A stretch of DNA of 64,000 bases from Prevotellaceae bacterium KH2P17 (GTDB lineage Bacteria > Bacteroidota > Bacteroidia > Bacteroidales > Bacteroidaceae): NCBI GenBank assembly GCA_900199655.1, contig FZRE01000014.1, positions 1 through 64,000 of the forward strand, written 5' to 3'. Every line of letters starts with the position of its first letter. Within the stretch, counting starts at the first letter, position 1. Below are positions 8,619 to 18,662 of the stretch, piece after piece. The notes beneath the pieces were generated by a model. The model did not search any database. It was given only the letters and a program-made list of their open reading frames with translations, and was not told where the DNA came from. The translations under genes were made by a program, and so were the position numbers.

Positions 8619-9863
8619 TTAATCTCTACTAAATATATCCCTAGTATAAACTTTCTCTATTACATCGTCCAAACATGAATCATATCTATTAGCTATAATA
8701 GCTTGACTTCTTCTTTTAAAATCATTAATGTCGTTTACCACTAAACTTCCAAAGAATGTAGATCCATCTTCGAGTGTTGGTTCATAAATAATAACAGCGG
8801 CACCTTTTGCTTTGATACGTTTCATCACACCTTGAATACTGCTCTGACGAAAATTATCCGAATTAGACTTCATAGTTAATCTGTAAACTCCAATTACACA
8901 TAAATGTTCAGTATCCGGATTGTAGCTACTATTATTTGTATAGTATCCAGCCTTTTTGAGCACTTGCCCAGCTATAAAATCCTTGCGAGTTCGGTTACTG
9001 TCTACAATAGCTTGTATTAGATTCTCTGGAATATTCTTATAGTTTGCCAATAGTTGTTTCGTATCTTTCGGCAAACAATATCCTCCATAACCGAAACTAG
9101 GATTATTGTAAAAACCTCCAATACGTGGATCTAGACAAACTCCTTTTATAATATTCATAGAATTTAGCCCTTTTATTTCTGCATATGTATCCAACTCATT
9201 AAAATAACTTACACGTAAAGCCAAATAGGTGTTAGCAAAAAGTTTCACGGCCTCTGCTTCAGATAACCCCATGAATAAAGTCTCAATATTTTCTTTTATA
9301 GCACCTTGTTGCAGCAATGCTGCGAACTTATGAGCAATCTCGTCCATACGCTGGTTATCTTCGGGTCTACCAACAATGATGCGACTGGGATAAAGGTTAT
9401 CGTAAAGAGCTTTGCTCTCTCGTAGGAATTCTGGTGCAAAGAGTATATTATCAGAATTATATTTTTCACGAACATATTCTGTATATCCTACTGGAATTGT
9501 AGATTTAAGTACTATGATTGCAGCAGGATTAACTTTAGCCACCAAATCTAGCACTTCTTCAACATGACTAGTATCGAAGAAATTTTTTTCTGGATCGTAA
9601 TTAGTCGGTGTTGCTACAACTACAAAGTCTGCATTTTTATAGGCCTCTTCTCCATTTGTTGTAGCTGTAAGATCTAATTTCTTCTCTGCAAAGTATTTCT
9701 CTATATATTCATCTTGTATTGGTGACACCCGTTTGTTTACCATTTCTACTCTTTGGGTAACCACATCCACAGCTGTCACATGATGGTGTTGACTAAGCAA
9801 AATAGCAATACTCAAACCTACGTAGCCAGTTCCGGCTACAGCAATATTAATATCTTTTTCCAT
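8619..9863 (-). CDS. ugd: UDP-glucose 6-dehydrogenase, short (enterobacterial-type) form
   Basis: The enzyme oxidises UDP-glucose to UDP-glucuronate with two NAD+. In its 414 residues are the Rossmann motif GTGYVG (11-16), the central stretch [15 protein letters not shown] (204-218), and the catalytic cysteine C263 in [12 protein letters not shown]. The sequence resembles the compact Ugd of enterobacterial capsule loci. It is distinct from the longer Ugd encoded at 31866-33242 in this window. It is next to the epimerase gene, which would turn its product into UDP-galacturonate. Confidence 0.95.
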   Translation of the reverse strand: MEKDINIAVAGTGYVGLSIAILLSQHHHVTAVDVVTQRVEMVNKRVSPIQDEYIEKYFAEKKLDLTATTNGEEAYKNADFVVVATPTNYDPEKNFFDTSHVEEVLDLVAKVNPAAIIVLKSTIPVGYTEYVREKYNSDNILFAPEFLRESKALYDNLYPSRIIVGRPEDNQRMDEIAHKFAALLQQGAIKENIETLFMGLSEAEAVKLFANTYLALRVSYFNELDTYAEIKGLNSMNIIKGVCLDPRIGGFYNNPSFGYGGYCLPKDTKQLLANYKNIPENLIQAIVDSNRTRKDFIAGQVLKKAGYYTNNSSYNPDTEHLCVIGVYRLTMKSNSDNFRQSSIQGVMKRIKAKGAAVIIYEPTLEDGSTFFGSLVVNDINDFKRRSQAIIANRYDSCLDDVIEKVYTRDIFSRD

Positions 9864-9905
9864 ATTCTTAACAAATTAATAATATTCCGAATATTTTATA
9901 GTAGA

Positions 9906-10943
9906 CTATAAGTCCAAAGGATTGTCTTCGCTTTTAAACCATTCTACAAATTTTCTTATACCCTCATGTAGTGTGACATGCGGCTTATATTCTAACTCAT
10001 TTTCTAATCGTGTTGTATCCGCATATGTCATATATACATCGCCCTGCTGCATTGGTAAATATATTTTTTGAGCTTCTTTGCCCATTTCCGCTTCTATCTC
10101 ATGTATAAAGTCCATTAGCTTTACGGGACGAGAACATCCTATATTATAAATACGATAGGGAACAGAGTTTTCATAAATTCCTCTATCTGTTGCGGAATCT
10201 ATTACACGAATTGTTCCTTCTACTATATCATCAATATAGGTAAAATCACGCATCATGTTTCCATTATTAAAAACTTTAATAGGTTCACCTTTTGAAATAG
10301 CAGTGGCAAATAACATAGGGCTCATGTCTGGTCGCCCCCAAGGACCATATACAGTAAAATATCTCAATCCAGTTGTAGCAAAACCATATAATTTACTGTA
10401 ACAGTGAGCCATTAATTCATTGCTTTTTTTACTTGCAGCATATAGACTTACTGGAGTGGTTACTTTATCATCTTCACTAAATGGCGTTTTAGAATTCATG
10501 CCATATACAGAACTTGAAGAAGCAAATATCAGATGTTTGATATTATAATTTCTACATGCTTCCATGATATTAAGGAATCCATAAAGATTACTCTGCATAT
10601 AAGAATATGGATGAGTGATAGAGTATCTAACCCCGGCTTGCGCTGCAAGATTTATAACTTTATCGAAATGATAACGAGCAAATAGTTTATCTAAAACAGG
10701 CTTGTCAGCTATTGATATGCGAATAAACAAACAATTATCAAATAGTGTACTTTTAACAATATTCGAATCCCAAGCAGCTTCGTTTGACAAGATGCCACAC
10801 CGCTGCAATCGTGCATATTTTAGTTTGGGATCGTAATAATCGTTAATGTTATCAACTCCCACAACAAAGTCTCCCCTTCTAGCAAGTTCATACATTACTT
10901 TCGAACCTATAAAACCAGCTGCACCTGTTACTAATATTCTCAT
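9906..10943 (-). CDS. UDP-glucuronate 4-epimerase
   Basis: A 345-residue extended short-chain dehydrogenase that interconverts UDP-glucuronate and UDP-galacturonate. The NAD site is TGAAGFIG (6-13). NINDYYDPKLKYARL (32-46) is typical of the uronate epimerases. The catalytic S-Y-K set is S143-S145, Y168 and K172 (YAASK). VYGPWGRPDM (198-207) is the family's substrate-loop signature. Its place directly upstream of ugd in the transcript supports a UDP-GlcA to UDP-GalA route. The glycan made by cluster A is therefore likely to contain a uronic acid. Confidence 0.92.
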   Translation of the reverse strand: MRILVTGAAGFIGSKVMYELARRGDFVVGVDNINDYYDPKLKYARLQRCGILSNEAAWDSNIVKSTLFDNCLFIRISIADKPVLDKLFARYHFDKVINLAAQAGVRYSITHPYSYMQSNLYGFLNIMEACRNYNIKHLIFASSSSVYGMNSKTPFSEDDKVTTPVSLYAASKKSNELMAHCYSKLYGFATTGLRYFTVYGPWGRPDMSPMLFATAISKGEPIKVFNNGNMMRDFTYIDDIVEGTIRVIDSATDRGIYENSVPYRIYNIGCSRPVKLMDFIHEIEAEMGKEAQKIYLPMQQGDVYMTYADTTRLENELEYKPHVTLHEGIRKFVEWFKSEDNPLDL

Positions 10944-11036
10944 TTGTTTGTTTTTTGTAATTGATGTTATTATTATTACCTATCCCCAACTATAAAAAAT
11001 TTCTATTAAATGCATAAGAAGGATTTTGAATAAAAC

Positions 11037-12251
11037 TTATTTTCTAGTGATTTTTAAAATAATATTCACCCATTCTTTCACTATATTGTCCGTTCTAAAA
11101 TTTTCAGCCAATTCAAGACTTTTCAAGGAAAATTGATGCAAGCGTTCATTATTGCTCATTAATTTATCTAAAGCACTAGCAAATGCGTCAACATCGCCGA
11201 CTGGTACCACATATCCATTTTCACCTTCTTTCACAAGTTCTTCTGTTCCAGATACTTTTGTAGTTACTACTGGTAGTCCAGAACAGACAGCCTCTATCAT
11301 GGAATTGCTCATGCCCTCATAATTACTTGATAAAACAAAAATCTGAGATTTCCTCATCTCTTGGATAATGCCTTTTGAAGTCCCTGGAAGCATTATCTTT
11401 TCGTTTAATTGGAGACGATTAATTAATGTTTCTAAAGATTTTCTTTCCGGTCCTTCTCCATAAATAACAAGATTCCAATTAGGATATTTAGTTGATATTT
11501 TTGAAAAAGCTTTGATCAGCATTGTTTGATTCTTTTGTGGAAATAATCTGGCAACAGATATTATGTTATTTGTTGGCAATTGCTGAGGTAAATTGCTTGG
11601 AGACTTGGTATGCACAAAAGTTGCCATACCATTATTAAACACTTCATCTCTGACAGGATTAACAATGACAGATGTCTTACGCTTAAGCCCTCCCCACACA
11701 AATTGTTTTCGGATAGATTCAGTCTGTACAACTAACCACTCTGTATAAGGCAAGAAAATTCTCTTTAACGCATTTCTCTTCCAATTCATAAACTTCGGAT
11801 CATTTCTTTCTGATGAAATAATCTTTGTATTTATGCCTGCCAAAGCCGCTATAGTAAAACAATATACACCCTCTGTGAAAGCAATTACTACATTCGGCTT
11901 CTCCTTTTTTACATGCTTTCGTAGCCATCCCATCTTTTTAAAGGTGCACATAGTATCGCTAACAATATTAATCTGCCCCTTAGAGCTCTGTAATTCATTA
12001 TCAGTTATTGCTTCATTTTCCCGCTCTGGAGAAGATACATTTTGCAAAAATGTTACTTTAACATTTTTATCTACCTTATAGTAGTAATCATTAAAAAGCA
12101 AACAAACTATCTCTACCTCGCATTGTGCTGGGAAGGCCATTTCATGAGATCTTCCAAAATCGGACGTATTAGCAAACTTATTTGCTAAGAGGGACACTAC
12201 TCGTTCAGAACCTCCACTGCCTAAACTTGAAAGTATAAAAAATATTTTCAT
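11037..12251 (-). CDS. GT4 glycosyltransferase
   Basis: A 404-residue GT-B fold retaining glycosyltransferase of family 4. The N-terminal loop GSGGSERVV (11-19) is the acceptor-side glycine-rich motif. VARLFPQKNQ introduces the nucleotide-sugar domain. The E-x7-E motif is YEGMSNSMIEA (E312 and E320). Its donor and acceptor cannot be read from sequence. The coding region is AT-rich like its neighbours and ends 93 bases from the epimerase start. Confidence 0.9.
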   Translation of the reverse strand: MKIFFILSSLGSGGSERVVSLLANKFANTSDFGRSHEMAFPAQCEVEIVCLLFNDYYYKVDKNVKVTFLQNVSSPERENEAITDNELQSSKGQINIVSDTMCTFKKMGWLRKHVKKEKPNVVIAFTEGVYCFTIAALAGINTKIISSERNDPKFMNWKRNALKRIFLPYTEWLVVQTESIRKQFVWGGLKRKTSVIVNPVRDEVFNNGMATFVHTKSPSNLPQQLPTNNIISVARLFPQKNQTMLIKAFSKISTKYPNWNLVIYGEGPERKSLETLINRLQLNEKIMLPGTSKGIIQEMRKSQIFVLSSNYEGMSNSMIEAVCSGLPVVTTKVSGTEELVKEGENGYVVPVGDVDAFASALDKLMSNNERLHQFSLKSLELAENFRTDNIVKEWVNIILKITRK

Positions 12252-12260
12252 TTAACTTTT

Positions 12261-12797
12261 TTACTTTATCATCTCTTTTCTGATGAATTTATCTTCAGAA
12301 AGTTTCATGAGCATTCTCTTTTTTTCTATGTAACTCATTCCCTTTGAATTGAGGTTATATGATAAATTTCTTTCTTCGAAAGTCTTCAAGCTACAGATAA
12401 TTTTGGCGGGGTTTCCTCCTACTACGACATTAGAAGGAATTGATTTGGTAACTACACTTCCTGCAGCAACAAGCACATGATCGCCAATTGTCACACCTGG
12501 CATAATAAGAGACCGCGCACCTATATATACATACGAACCAACTACAACTTTTCCGAAGCTATCAAAATTCGGGTATTCATACCGTAGTACTTGACCACCT
12601 CCATGTGTAAACATTTTCACTCCAGTTGTAATTTGACAATGGTCACCTATTGTAATCAAATAACCTTCTGAGCCCCAGAATCTTGATTCAATATAATTTG
12701 CTTTACCTAACGTAACGCCATCTTGGATTGCTTGCCTATCTAACGAATAAAAGAGTTTAAAGAAATAACTTTTTATTTTAATATACATATTTATCAT
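12261..12797 (-). CDS. Left-handed beta-helix O-acetyltransferase (WbbJ-like)
   Basis: A 178-residue acyltransferase of the hexapeptide-repeat class. Repeats run from about residue 48 to 140, with the recognisable late coils IGARSLIMPGVTIGDHVLV and VVTKSIPSNVVVGGNPAKII. The H in MFTHGGGQ (about 64) is a candidate catalytic base. It probably acetylates a sugar of the repeat unit using acetyl-CoA. It lies between two GT4 genes with short gaps, so it belongs to the same transcript. Confidence 0.85.
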   Translation of the reverse strand: MINMYIKIKSYFFKLFYSLDRQAIQDGVTLGKANYIESRFWGSEGYLITIGDHCQITTGVKMFTHGGGQVLRYEYPNFDSFGKVVVGSYVYIGARSLIMPGVTIGDHVLVAAGSVVTKSIPSNVVVGGNPAKIICSLKTFEERNLSYNLNSKGMSYIEKKRMLMKLSEDKFIRKEMIK

Positions 12798-12826
12798 GTC
12801 CTGCTAGCCTTGTTTTAAGAATTAAA

Positions 12827-13966
12827 TCATATAAAGTTATTTAGGAACGTTTCCCATCTATCAATGGTTTTATCTAATGTGTAGTATTTTGATCTTAAAA
12901 TAGCCCCAACCTGGAGTTCCTTTCTATAGTTTAAATTCTCTATAAGTTTTTCTATACTATTGGTGAGAGTGTGTTGATTATTCGGTTCATAAAGGATTCC
13001 CTCACCTGAATTAGTTATTATTTCAGATTGTCTCCCCCTATAATCTGCAGCAATACATGCACATCCTTGACTCATTGCTTCTATAAGAACAAGTCCGAAA
13101 CCTTCATATCTGCTACTCAATACAAAAACAGAAGCTTTTTTAAATATTTCTTCCATACAAGTCTGAAAACCGAGAAATTCTACAGAATCGATTACGCCAC
13201 AAGTCTTGCAAATATCCCTCAAAAATCTTAGAGATTTTTCTGATCCTTTGCCAGCAATTTGAAGTTTCCAGTCTAATATTTTATTTTCACTTTTGTATCT
13301 TTCCTGTAATTCACCCCACGCTTTAATCAACAAATCGAATCCTTTTACAAACCAAGCATCAAGTCTTCCCGCTGCTAATATTATATTCTCTTTTGAATCT
13401 AAAACTATCTTTGTTTCATTTGGTAATGGACGATTTCTATCCTCGATTGAAAGAGGATCTAATGAGAGAGGATTGGGCATTACCGTGACATGCTTCAATC
13501 TTTTACCAATATATTTCTTATCTGCTTTTGTTAGTACTGTTACATTCTTGTAAATTTTATTCAACCAAAACTTAGAAATGTAATGTACTTTAGTTAACGG
13601 CGCATCAACAGGTCTTTCAAAAGAATTGTGATCTGTTGATATTATTTCAATATCAAGACCAAAAGAAGCAATCTTTGCAATCAGCGAAGTGACACCTAAA
13701 ATACAAATAGCAACTTGTGGTTTATATTCTTTCATGTATTTACGAAGATACTTAATTCCTACTCCCCATTTTATTAGCTTGTAACTATTATCTCCAGTTA
13801 ACTGCATTTTTTCAATATTTCGGTCAACCTGAAATTCTTCTCTCTCATGGAGATTTGTTATAATATATACTTGATGACCTCGTCTAGAAAACCCGTTAGC
13901 AAGTTGTACCCCTACTTGCTCAGCTCCACCATTACATAGTTGCCCTTGAACTATAAAAATTTTCAT
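12827..13966 (-). CDS. GT4 glycosyltransferase
   Basis: A 379-residue family 4 glycosyltransferase. It has the N-terminal motif NGGAEQVG (12-19), a second-domain LAAGRLDAWFVKGFD strand, and the E-x7-E motif YEGFGLVLIEA (E288 and E296). The start is set at the ATG at 13966, seven bases after the upstream wzy stop. The TTG one codon earlier is less likely. Sugar specificity is unknown. Confidence 0.9.
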   Translation of the reverse strand: MKIFIVQGQLCNGGAEQVGVQLANGFSRRGHQVYIITNLHEREEFQVDRNIEKMQLTGDNSYKLIKWGVGIKYLRKYMKEYKPQVAICILGVTSLIAKIASFGLDIEIISTDHNSFERPVDAPLTKVHYISKFWLNKIYKNVTVLTKADKKYIGKRLKHVTVMPNPLSLDPLSIEDRNRPLPNETKIVLDSKENIILAAGRLDAWFVKGFDLLIKAWGELQERYKSENKILDWKLQIAGKGSEKSLRFLRDICKTCGVIDSVEFLGFQTCMEEIFKKASVFVLSSRYEGFGLVLIEAMSQGCACIAADYRGRQSEIITNSGEGILYEPNNQHTLTNSIEKLIENLNYRKELQVGAILRSKYYTLDKTIDRWETFLNNFI

Positions 13967-13972
13967 CAACTA

Positions 13973-15037
13973 TTACTGTACTTCTATTAACACTGGGGTT
14001 TCACTCATCCTTTGTTGAGCATCGTTATATTTAACATTAAAGAAATATACAAAAATAAAACCTAATACTACATAGTAAACTATTTGCTTCGGTTTGGATA
14101 GTGCCGCAGCAATCCAAGGGAGGATAAACATTTCAACAGTTGCGAACATGGTAGACGTTCTGCTCGCCAATGCCGTATAATTGCCAAAGAAAATTAATAT
14201 TAAGGTGGAATAGAAATATGCAGTCCTCATCAAGTAATAGTCGTTATATTTCTTTTTAAGTGCTGATTCATAAAAGGTAAATATCAATAAAATAAAAGTC
14301 TGGAAATAAATCATAGGATTTGCCAACCCTTGACCCTCAGTATAATCCCCTTCTGTGTAGGTTTCATATTGCAGGTCTTCGCTATAAGTATCCACAGTCT
14401 CTGAAATAGCACCTGCCAAAGTCTGGGACAACACCATAGTCAGGATAATTCCTATTATAATATGCACCCTTTTTATCTTAATTTGCCCTAAGAAGTATAA
14501 AGGCAGGCCAATCAATGCCATGTGGTGACATTGATAGCCAACAAAAATAACTAACAGATACAACCATAATTTCTTTTCTCTGATCAGGTCAAGCGACAGA
14601 AGTATCATCAAAATTACCAATGATGATCTCATCTGGATAAAATCTCTATTCAACAAGAAACGAGCTATATAATCACATAGCCCAATCAACGGAATAAGAC
14701 AATATCTCTGTAGGTTTTTGTAGAGCAGATACATGGATATACCCCCCATTACGAACAGATAAAAACGTGAACTATTAAAGACAAATTTAATAACCGAAGC
14801 TATAAAAAGATATCCATGTTCGCTATATCCAAATGGGTCAGTATTCCAGGCCTCCCATGGATAAGGAGCAAAGTCGAACGCCATTTGATAGACAATTTCA
14901 TCAGGCCATCCATCACGAATGCCAATCATGAAAGTCAAAGCGCACAGAGATACTATCAGAAATTGATTTATCTTCGTATATTTCTGATATACTAAGACAA
15001 TGCTAATTATATAGAATAAGGCAAAAACGATTACCAT
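13973..15037 (-). CDS. wzy: EpsG-family polysaccharide polymerase (Wzy), cluster A
   Basis: A 354-residue very hydrophobic protein with about ten membrane spans. It matches the EpsG family (PF14897 type) through GIRDGWPDEIVYQMAF near residues 39-54, NRDFIQMRSSL near 129-139 and CHHMALIGLPLYFLG near 168-182. Proteins of this class join repeat units on the periplasmic side. A second EpsG-type protein is encoded at 45097-46209. Polymerases are little conserved, so the role rests on the EpsG-like pattern and on the operon context with wzx. Confidence 0.85.
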   Translation of the reverse strand: MVIVFALFYIISIVLVYQKYTKINQFLIVSLCALTFMIGIRDGWPDEIVYQMAFDFAPYPWEAWNTDPFGYSEHGYLFIASVIKFVFNSSRFYLFVMGGISMYLLYKNLQRYCLIPLIGLCDYIARFLLNRDFIQMRSSLVILMILLSLDLIREKKLWLYLLVIFVGYQCHHMALIGLPLYFLGQIKIKRVHIIIGIILTMVLSQTLAGAISETVDTYSEDLQYETYTEGDYTEGQGLANPMIYFQTFILLIFTFYESALKKKYNDYYLMRTAYFYSTLILIFFGNYTALASRTSTMFATVEMFILPWIAAALSKPKQIVYYVVLGFIFVYFFNVKYNDAQQRMSETPVLIEVQ

Positions 15038-15041
15038 TGGT

Positions 15042-16022
15042 TTATTTTAACAGATGCTTCACTTTCAGACCCATGCCTATTACCCGTATGACAGGTTGAT
15101 ACCATCCTACACATGATAAATAAAGAAGCCATCGTTCCATCTTATGGTTGTATGTATTCAGCACATTGTGCCTGTAACAATAGAATTCCTTCTTAAAAGC
15201 CCGTGAAGAATAAAACTCTTTACCCCACCAGAATGCTTTTGCAATTACATCAATAGTTTTCTTGTTATACACATCATCATCAAAGCCTGTTCCTTTCAGC
15301 AATTCGTAGAACAAATTGCGTGCTTTCCAATCTTCTTCTAAGGTAGCATTAGTATATCTTTTGGAAAGAGAATTCTGATTCAAAACCCTAACATAATGAT
15401 AAAAGGCTTTATTAAGATAAGAGACCTTGAGGTTGCTTTTTAGTAATGCAGCTACAACATATTGATCCTCACAAAATGATAATTCATTTGGGAAATGGAT
15501 ATCATGTTTCTGATAGCAGGATAATCTTATCAGTTTATTGCATGTGGATCCGTGAATGGTTGAAAACAACTCTTTAAGCACGACAAGATGATCCAATGAC
15601 GATGGCTTTTGCTTATTTATTTTCTGACCCTTATAACTATTCTCGAAGAAATCGCAAATCACCATATCTGCATCGGTATCCTTGGCCTTTTTATATAGTT
15701 CTTCCAACATAGTTGGTTCAACCCAGTCATCTGGGTCGACATGAATGGTGTATTCTCCTTGAGCATGGTCTATACCAAACTGTCTGGCAGACGAAACACC
15801 TCCATTTTTTTTATGAAAAGCCTTGAAGTGAGGATATTTCGATGCACATTCATCAATTATCTTTCCACAATTATCGGGACTGCCATCGTCTATCATCAGC
15901 ACCTCGAAATCAGTAAAAGTCTGACCTACCAATGATTCCAGACATAACGCTAAAGAACTTTCGGCATTATATATAGGTACAATAACGCTGACTGCACATG
16001 TTTTACTAGTATTATTATCCAA
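15042..16022 (-). CDS. GT2 glycosyltransferase with apparent TTG start
   Basis: A 326-residue family 2 glycosyltransferase. It has the opening strand VSVIVPIYNAESS (11-23), DDGSPD (45-50), GGVSSARQFGI (74-84) and the metal-binding VDPDDW (95-100). The only reasonable start is the TTG at 16022: a stop codon lies eight codons upstream and the next ATG falls inside the catalytic domain. It starts after a 418-base gap and ends four bases before wzy. Confidence 0.88.
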   Translation of the reverse strand: MDNNTSKTCAVSVIVPIYNAESSLALCLESLVGQTFTDFEVLMIDDGSPDNCGKIIDECASKYPHFKAFHKKNGGVSSARQFGIDHAQGEYTIHVDPDDWVEPTMLEELYKKAKDTDADMVICDFFENSYKGQKINKQKPSSLDHLVVLKELFSTIHGSTCNKLIRLSCYQKHDIHFPNELSFCEDQYVVAALLKSNLKVSYLNKAFYHYVRVLNQNSLSKRYTNATLEEDWKARNLFYELLKGTGFDDDVYNKKTIDVIAKAFWWGKEFYSSRAFKKEFYCYRHNVLNTYNHKMERWLLYLSCVGWYQPVIRVIGMGLKVKHLLK

Positions 16023-16440
16023 TGTTATTGTTGCTATTGGTTATTTTTAATCATGTGTATATGCTGCGAATCCAAGTAGCCATAAAAACCGTATGTTAAC
16101 ATTCACTGTATAGCTAAACTTCAAGGCACTTGAAAGATATCTTCAGGAGCCTTGAGTGATAACTCCAAGTATGTCGGAGCATAGTTCAAAAACACAAGAG
16201 AATATTATCAATTGGAAATCTCTGTAAACCAGAATGTTAGAATCATTAATCCGATGAAATAAAGGGACACTTAGAAAGATGGGGGCAAAACCTTAGAAAA
16301 GGAACACTCTGTTATCAGCAGTTTAGCAGTTCTCCCTATCTACCATCCTTACACATTTGTACTCACGTGCAGCATACCACCTTTTATAAAACATCAAACT
16401 CACAATCCTCTCTGCATAGTTATCAATAATATACTGCAAA
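16023..16440. other. Intergenic gap inside cluster A
   Basis: These 418 bases hold no gene I can support. The one clear structure is the hairpin at 16121-16155. I found no good TAnnTTTG promoter on the minus strand for the downstream GT2 gene. The gap may mark a join between exchanged gene blocks. Confidence 0.45.
16121..16155 (-). terminator. Hairpin, possible terminator or attenuator
   Basis: TCAAGGC (16121-16127) pairs with GCCTTGA (16149-16155), and AAGATATCTT is nested inside. On the minus strand a short AGTTTAG stretch follows the stem, so the T tail is weak. It lies downstream of the pyruvyltransferase gene and upstream of the GT2 gene. Confidence 0.35.
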
Positions 16441-17559
16441 CTATTGTATGCTATAATGACAGTTAACCTGCCTCAAGAGCCATTTCTCAGACGAATCTCT
16501 GTATTCCACCAATTTCTTATCTACATCCGTATAATTAATATGTAGCTGGCAACGCTCGTTTGGATGCTCCAAAGAAATTATCCTATCCTGCAATCCTACC
16601 TTCGTGAGTAGATTATTAGTCCTAGCATCTTTGTCACCATTGATACAGTAGAAATCCTTATGAAAAAGAATAGAAAATACCTGCAAATGAAAAGAGCCAC
16701 CACAGACAACCGTAGCATTCTTGATGAGGTTTAGAAATTCTTCTGGTCCCGTAGGAACATATTCGTCAATATCGAATTTCCTTATATCCTTAGAATAATA
16801 GGCTTTCTCCGTAACAATCTTTAACCCCAATTCCTTGCCCAGCTTACTTACTATACTAAAATATTTAAATGGCAATCCCACAGGTGTATAGAAAAATATA
16901 TATGACTCCTTTATAATAGGCTCATCAGTTATCAATCTACCATAATCTCTTCCATTAAGTAATAATGTGGGGTCGCAAACGACCTCAACGCTTTCTACTC
17001 CTATCTTATTACAAAGAATGTTCCTGGCTTTCTCTTCACGAACAGAAATTGCCGCGAATTTATTTATTTGTCTTTTATAATAATCAATAGCATTTTTCTC
17101 TGGATATTGTCCCATTGAGGCTGCATAAGCTATCTTTGTCCCGTGAAACCAATTTCCGTAATATGCCTCTGTAGCATCAGGAGCACTTGCATTCCAAATC
17201 TGGTCACTACCGCATATCAACATATCATAATCAAATTCTGCAGTTTCCAAATCTTTGATAGTGGAATACTCCTTTGATGTATTTAGTTTTTCATGTAAGA
17301 AAGTGTCGAAGAGATGCCATTTTTTGTATAGAGGTTTTATAGAACTTGGATATAAAACAAACCTTTTAAGCGTAGCAAAAAAGACATCCTTCCTTGCAAA
17401 ACTTATTGGTTTATGATAGATAACTTTCTGTATATGGGATCTATAGTTTACAATTTCTAATTGGTTGCCTTTTTTTTCCAAATAAGTTTGTAAGGCCCAT
17501 GCCTGTAACATGGAACCGTAATTGAAAGAAGCGTGGAAAGTAATAATACCTATTTTCAT
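16441..17559 (-). CDS. Polysaccharide pyruvyl transferase family protein
   Basis: A 372-residue member of the PS_pyruv_trans family (PF04230), which transfers pyruvate from phosphoenolpyruvate to form ketals on sugars. Visible features are the N-terminal ITFHASFNYGSMLQAWALQ (5-23), the central LICGSDQIWN, and VVCGGSFHLQVFSILFHKDF in the second Rossmann-like half. The start is the ATG at 17559, which overlaps the stop of the upstream GT2 gene as ATGA. Some members of this family have other roles in glycan loci, so the exact reaction is inferred. Confidence 0.82.
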   Translation of the reverse strand: MKIGIITFHASFNYGSMLQAWALQTYLEKKGNQLEIVNYRSHIQKVIYHKPISFARKDVFFATLKRFVLYPSSIKPLYKKWHLFDTFLHEKLNTSKEYSTIKDLETAEFDYDMLICGSDQIWNASAPDATEAYYGNWFHGTKIAYAASMGQYPEKNAIDYYKRQINKFAAISVREEKARNILCNKIGVESVEVVCDPTLLLNGRDYGRLITDEPIIKESYIFFYTPVGLPFKYFSIVSKLGKELGLKIVTEKAYYSKDIRKFDIDEYVPTGPEEFLNLIKNATVVCGGSFHLQVFSILFHKDFYCINGDKDARTNNLLTKVGLQDRIISLEHPNERCQLHINYTDVDKKLVEYRDSSEKWLLRQVNCHYSIQ

Positions 17560-18485
17560 ATTCCACAAAAGCCATGAATTATACACTTCAGCATATCCCA
17601 TCGCCCCATGCCGATTTCCTTACGCTTAGAAAGCCAGTATCTTGTTTGGTTTAAAGGGCAAGCCTTAATACCGCTGATAATATCTGCACTATACATATGA
17701 ACAAAATGTTCATCAATAGAATTACGCAAATTATAGAGGATTTCCTTGTCAGCAAATGACTCTGGTTCCTTTACAAAGAAATCCTCAAACCATTTACGCT
17801 CAGCTTTAATCGCTTTGATTTTACCTTCAATATTATTGGTTGCGCTACTGATGCTCTGCCGATTCACTCTATACTGGAACCCCACTTCTTGAGTATTAGC
17901 TATACCTGCCTTTTTTCCTGCTTCATAAGCAGATATTGCATCCGATCCCCAAGCAAAGGGGAGTGAGTAGAAGCCCCCATGCTGCCGAAGAGCATGCACC
18001 TGATAGCAATAGTCACCTATAAACATACTTCCTCCGTTCCAACGATTAAAAATCATCTCATATACGGATTCTTCTAATTTCCTTAAAGGAGTAACTTCAA
18101 TGACATTATCATTTTCATCTATCAGTTCCGTTCTCGAATAATAAACATTCTTTCCAGAAAATCTGTCTATAAGTTCTTCCAAATCTTGAAGGCAATTTGG
18201 TCTCAACATATCGTCATCGCCCATACAGATAATATAGTCTCCTGTAGCATACTCTAAACATTTATTCCAGTTATCTACTACATGCTCAGCACCGAAATTC
18301 CGCTCATTGCGGTAATATCTTATTCGCTCGTCAATGAAGCAATCTACTATTGACTTAAGATCTTCAGGTGAGCAATCATCAACAATAATTAGTTCAAAGT
18401 CTCCATACGTTTGGTTAAGAATACTACTAATAGCAGTCTTAAAATACTTCTTTTTATATGCTGGTATTGTAACAGAAAATTTCAT
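17556..18485 (-). CDS. GT2 glycosyltransferase
   Basis: A 309-residue family 2 glycosyltransferase. It has the opening FSVTIPAYKKKYFKTAISS, DDCSP (36-40) and the metal motif MGDDD (88-92). Its tail resembles LPS and exopolysaccharide GT2 enzymes with an RQHGGFYSLPFAWGSD segment. It is coupled to the following pyruvyltransferase through a four-base ATGA overlap, so the two may modify the same part of the repeat unit. Confidence 0.88.
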   Translation of the reverse strand: MKFSVTIPAYKKKYFKTAISSILNQTYGDFELIIVDDCSPEDLKSIVDCFIDERIRYYRNERNFGAEHVVDNWNKCLEYATGDYIICMGDDDMLRPNCLQDLEELIDRFSGKNVYYSRTELIDENDNVIEVTPLRKLEESVYEMIFNRWNGGSMFIGDYCYQVHALRQHGGFYSLPFAWGSDAISAYEAGKKAGIANTQEVGFQYRVNRQSISSATNNIEGKIKAIKAERKWFEDFFVKEPESFADKEILYNLRNSIDEHFVHMYSADIISGIKACPLNQTRYWLSKRKEIGMGRWDMLKCIIHGFCGI

Positions 18486-18662
18486 CTTTAATATATCTTG
18501 TTATTCATCTATCCGTAGTAACGACATTCTTCGCTCTCTTGCCAAGACTTCTCCAACAGGTTTTACAGTCACATTATAATACCCAATGAAAATTGAAACT
18601 ATTGACCTACTCGCTGGGGTGCCTCTTAACAAAGCATATTTAATACGGAACTATTTTTCCGA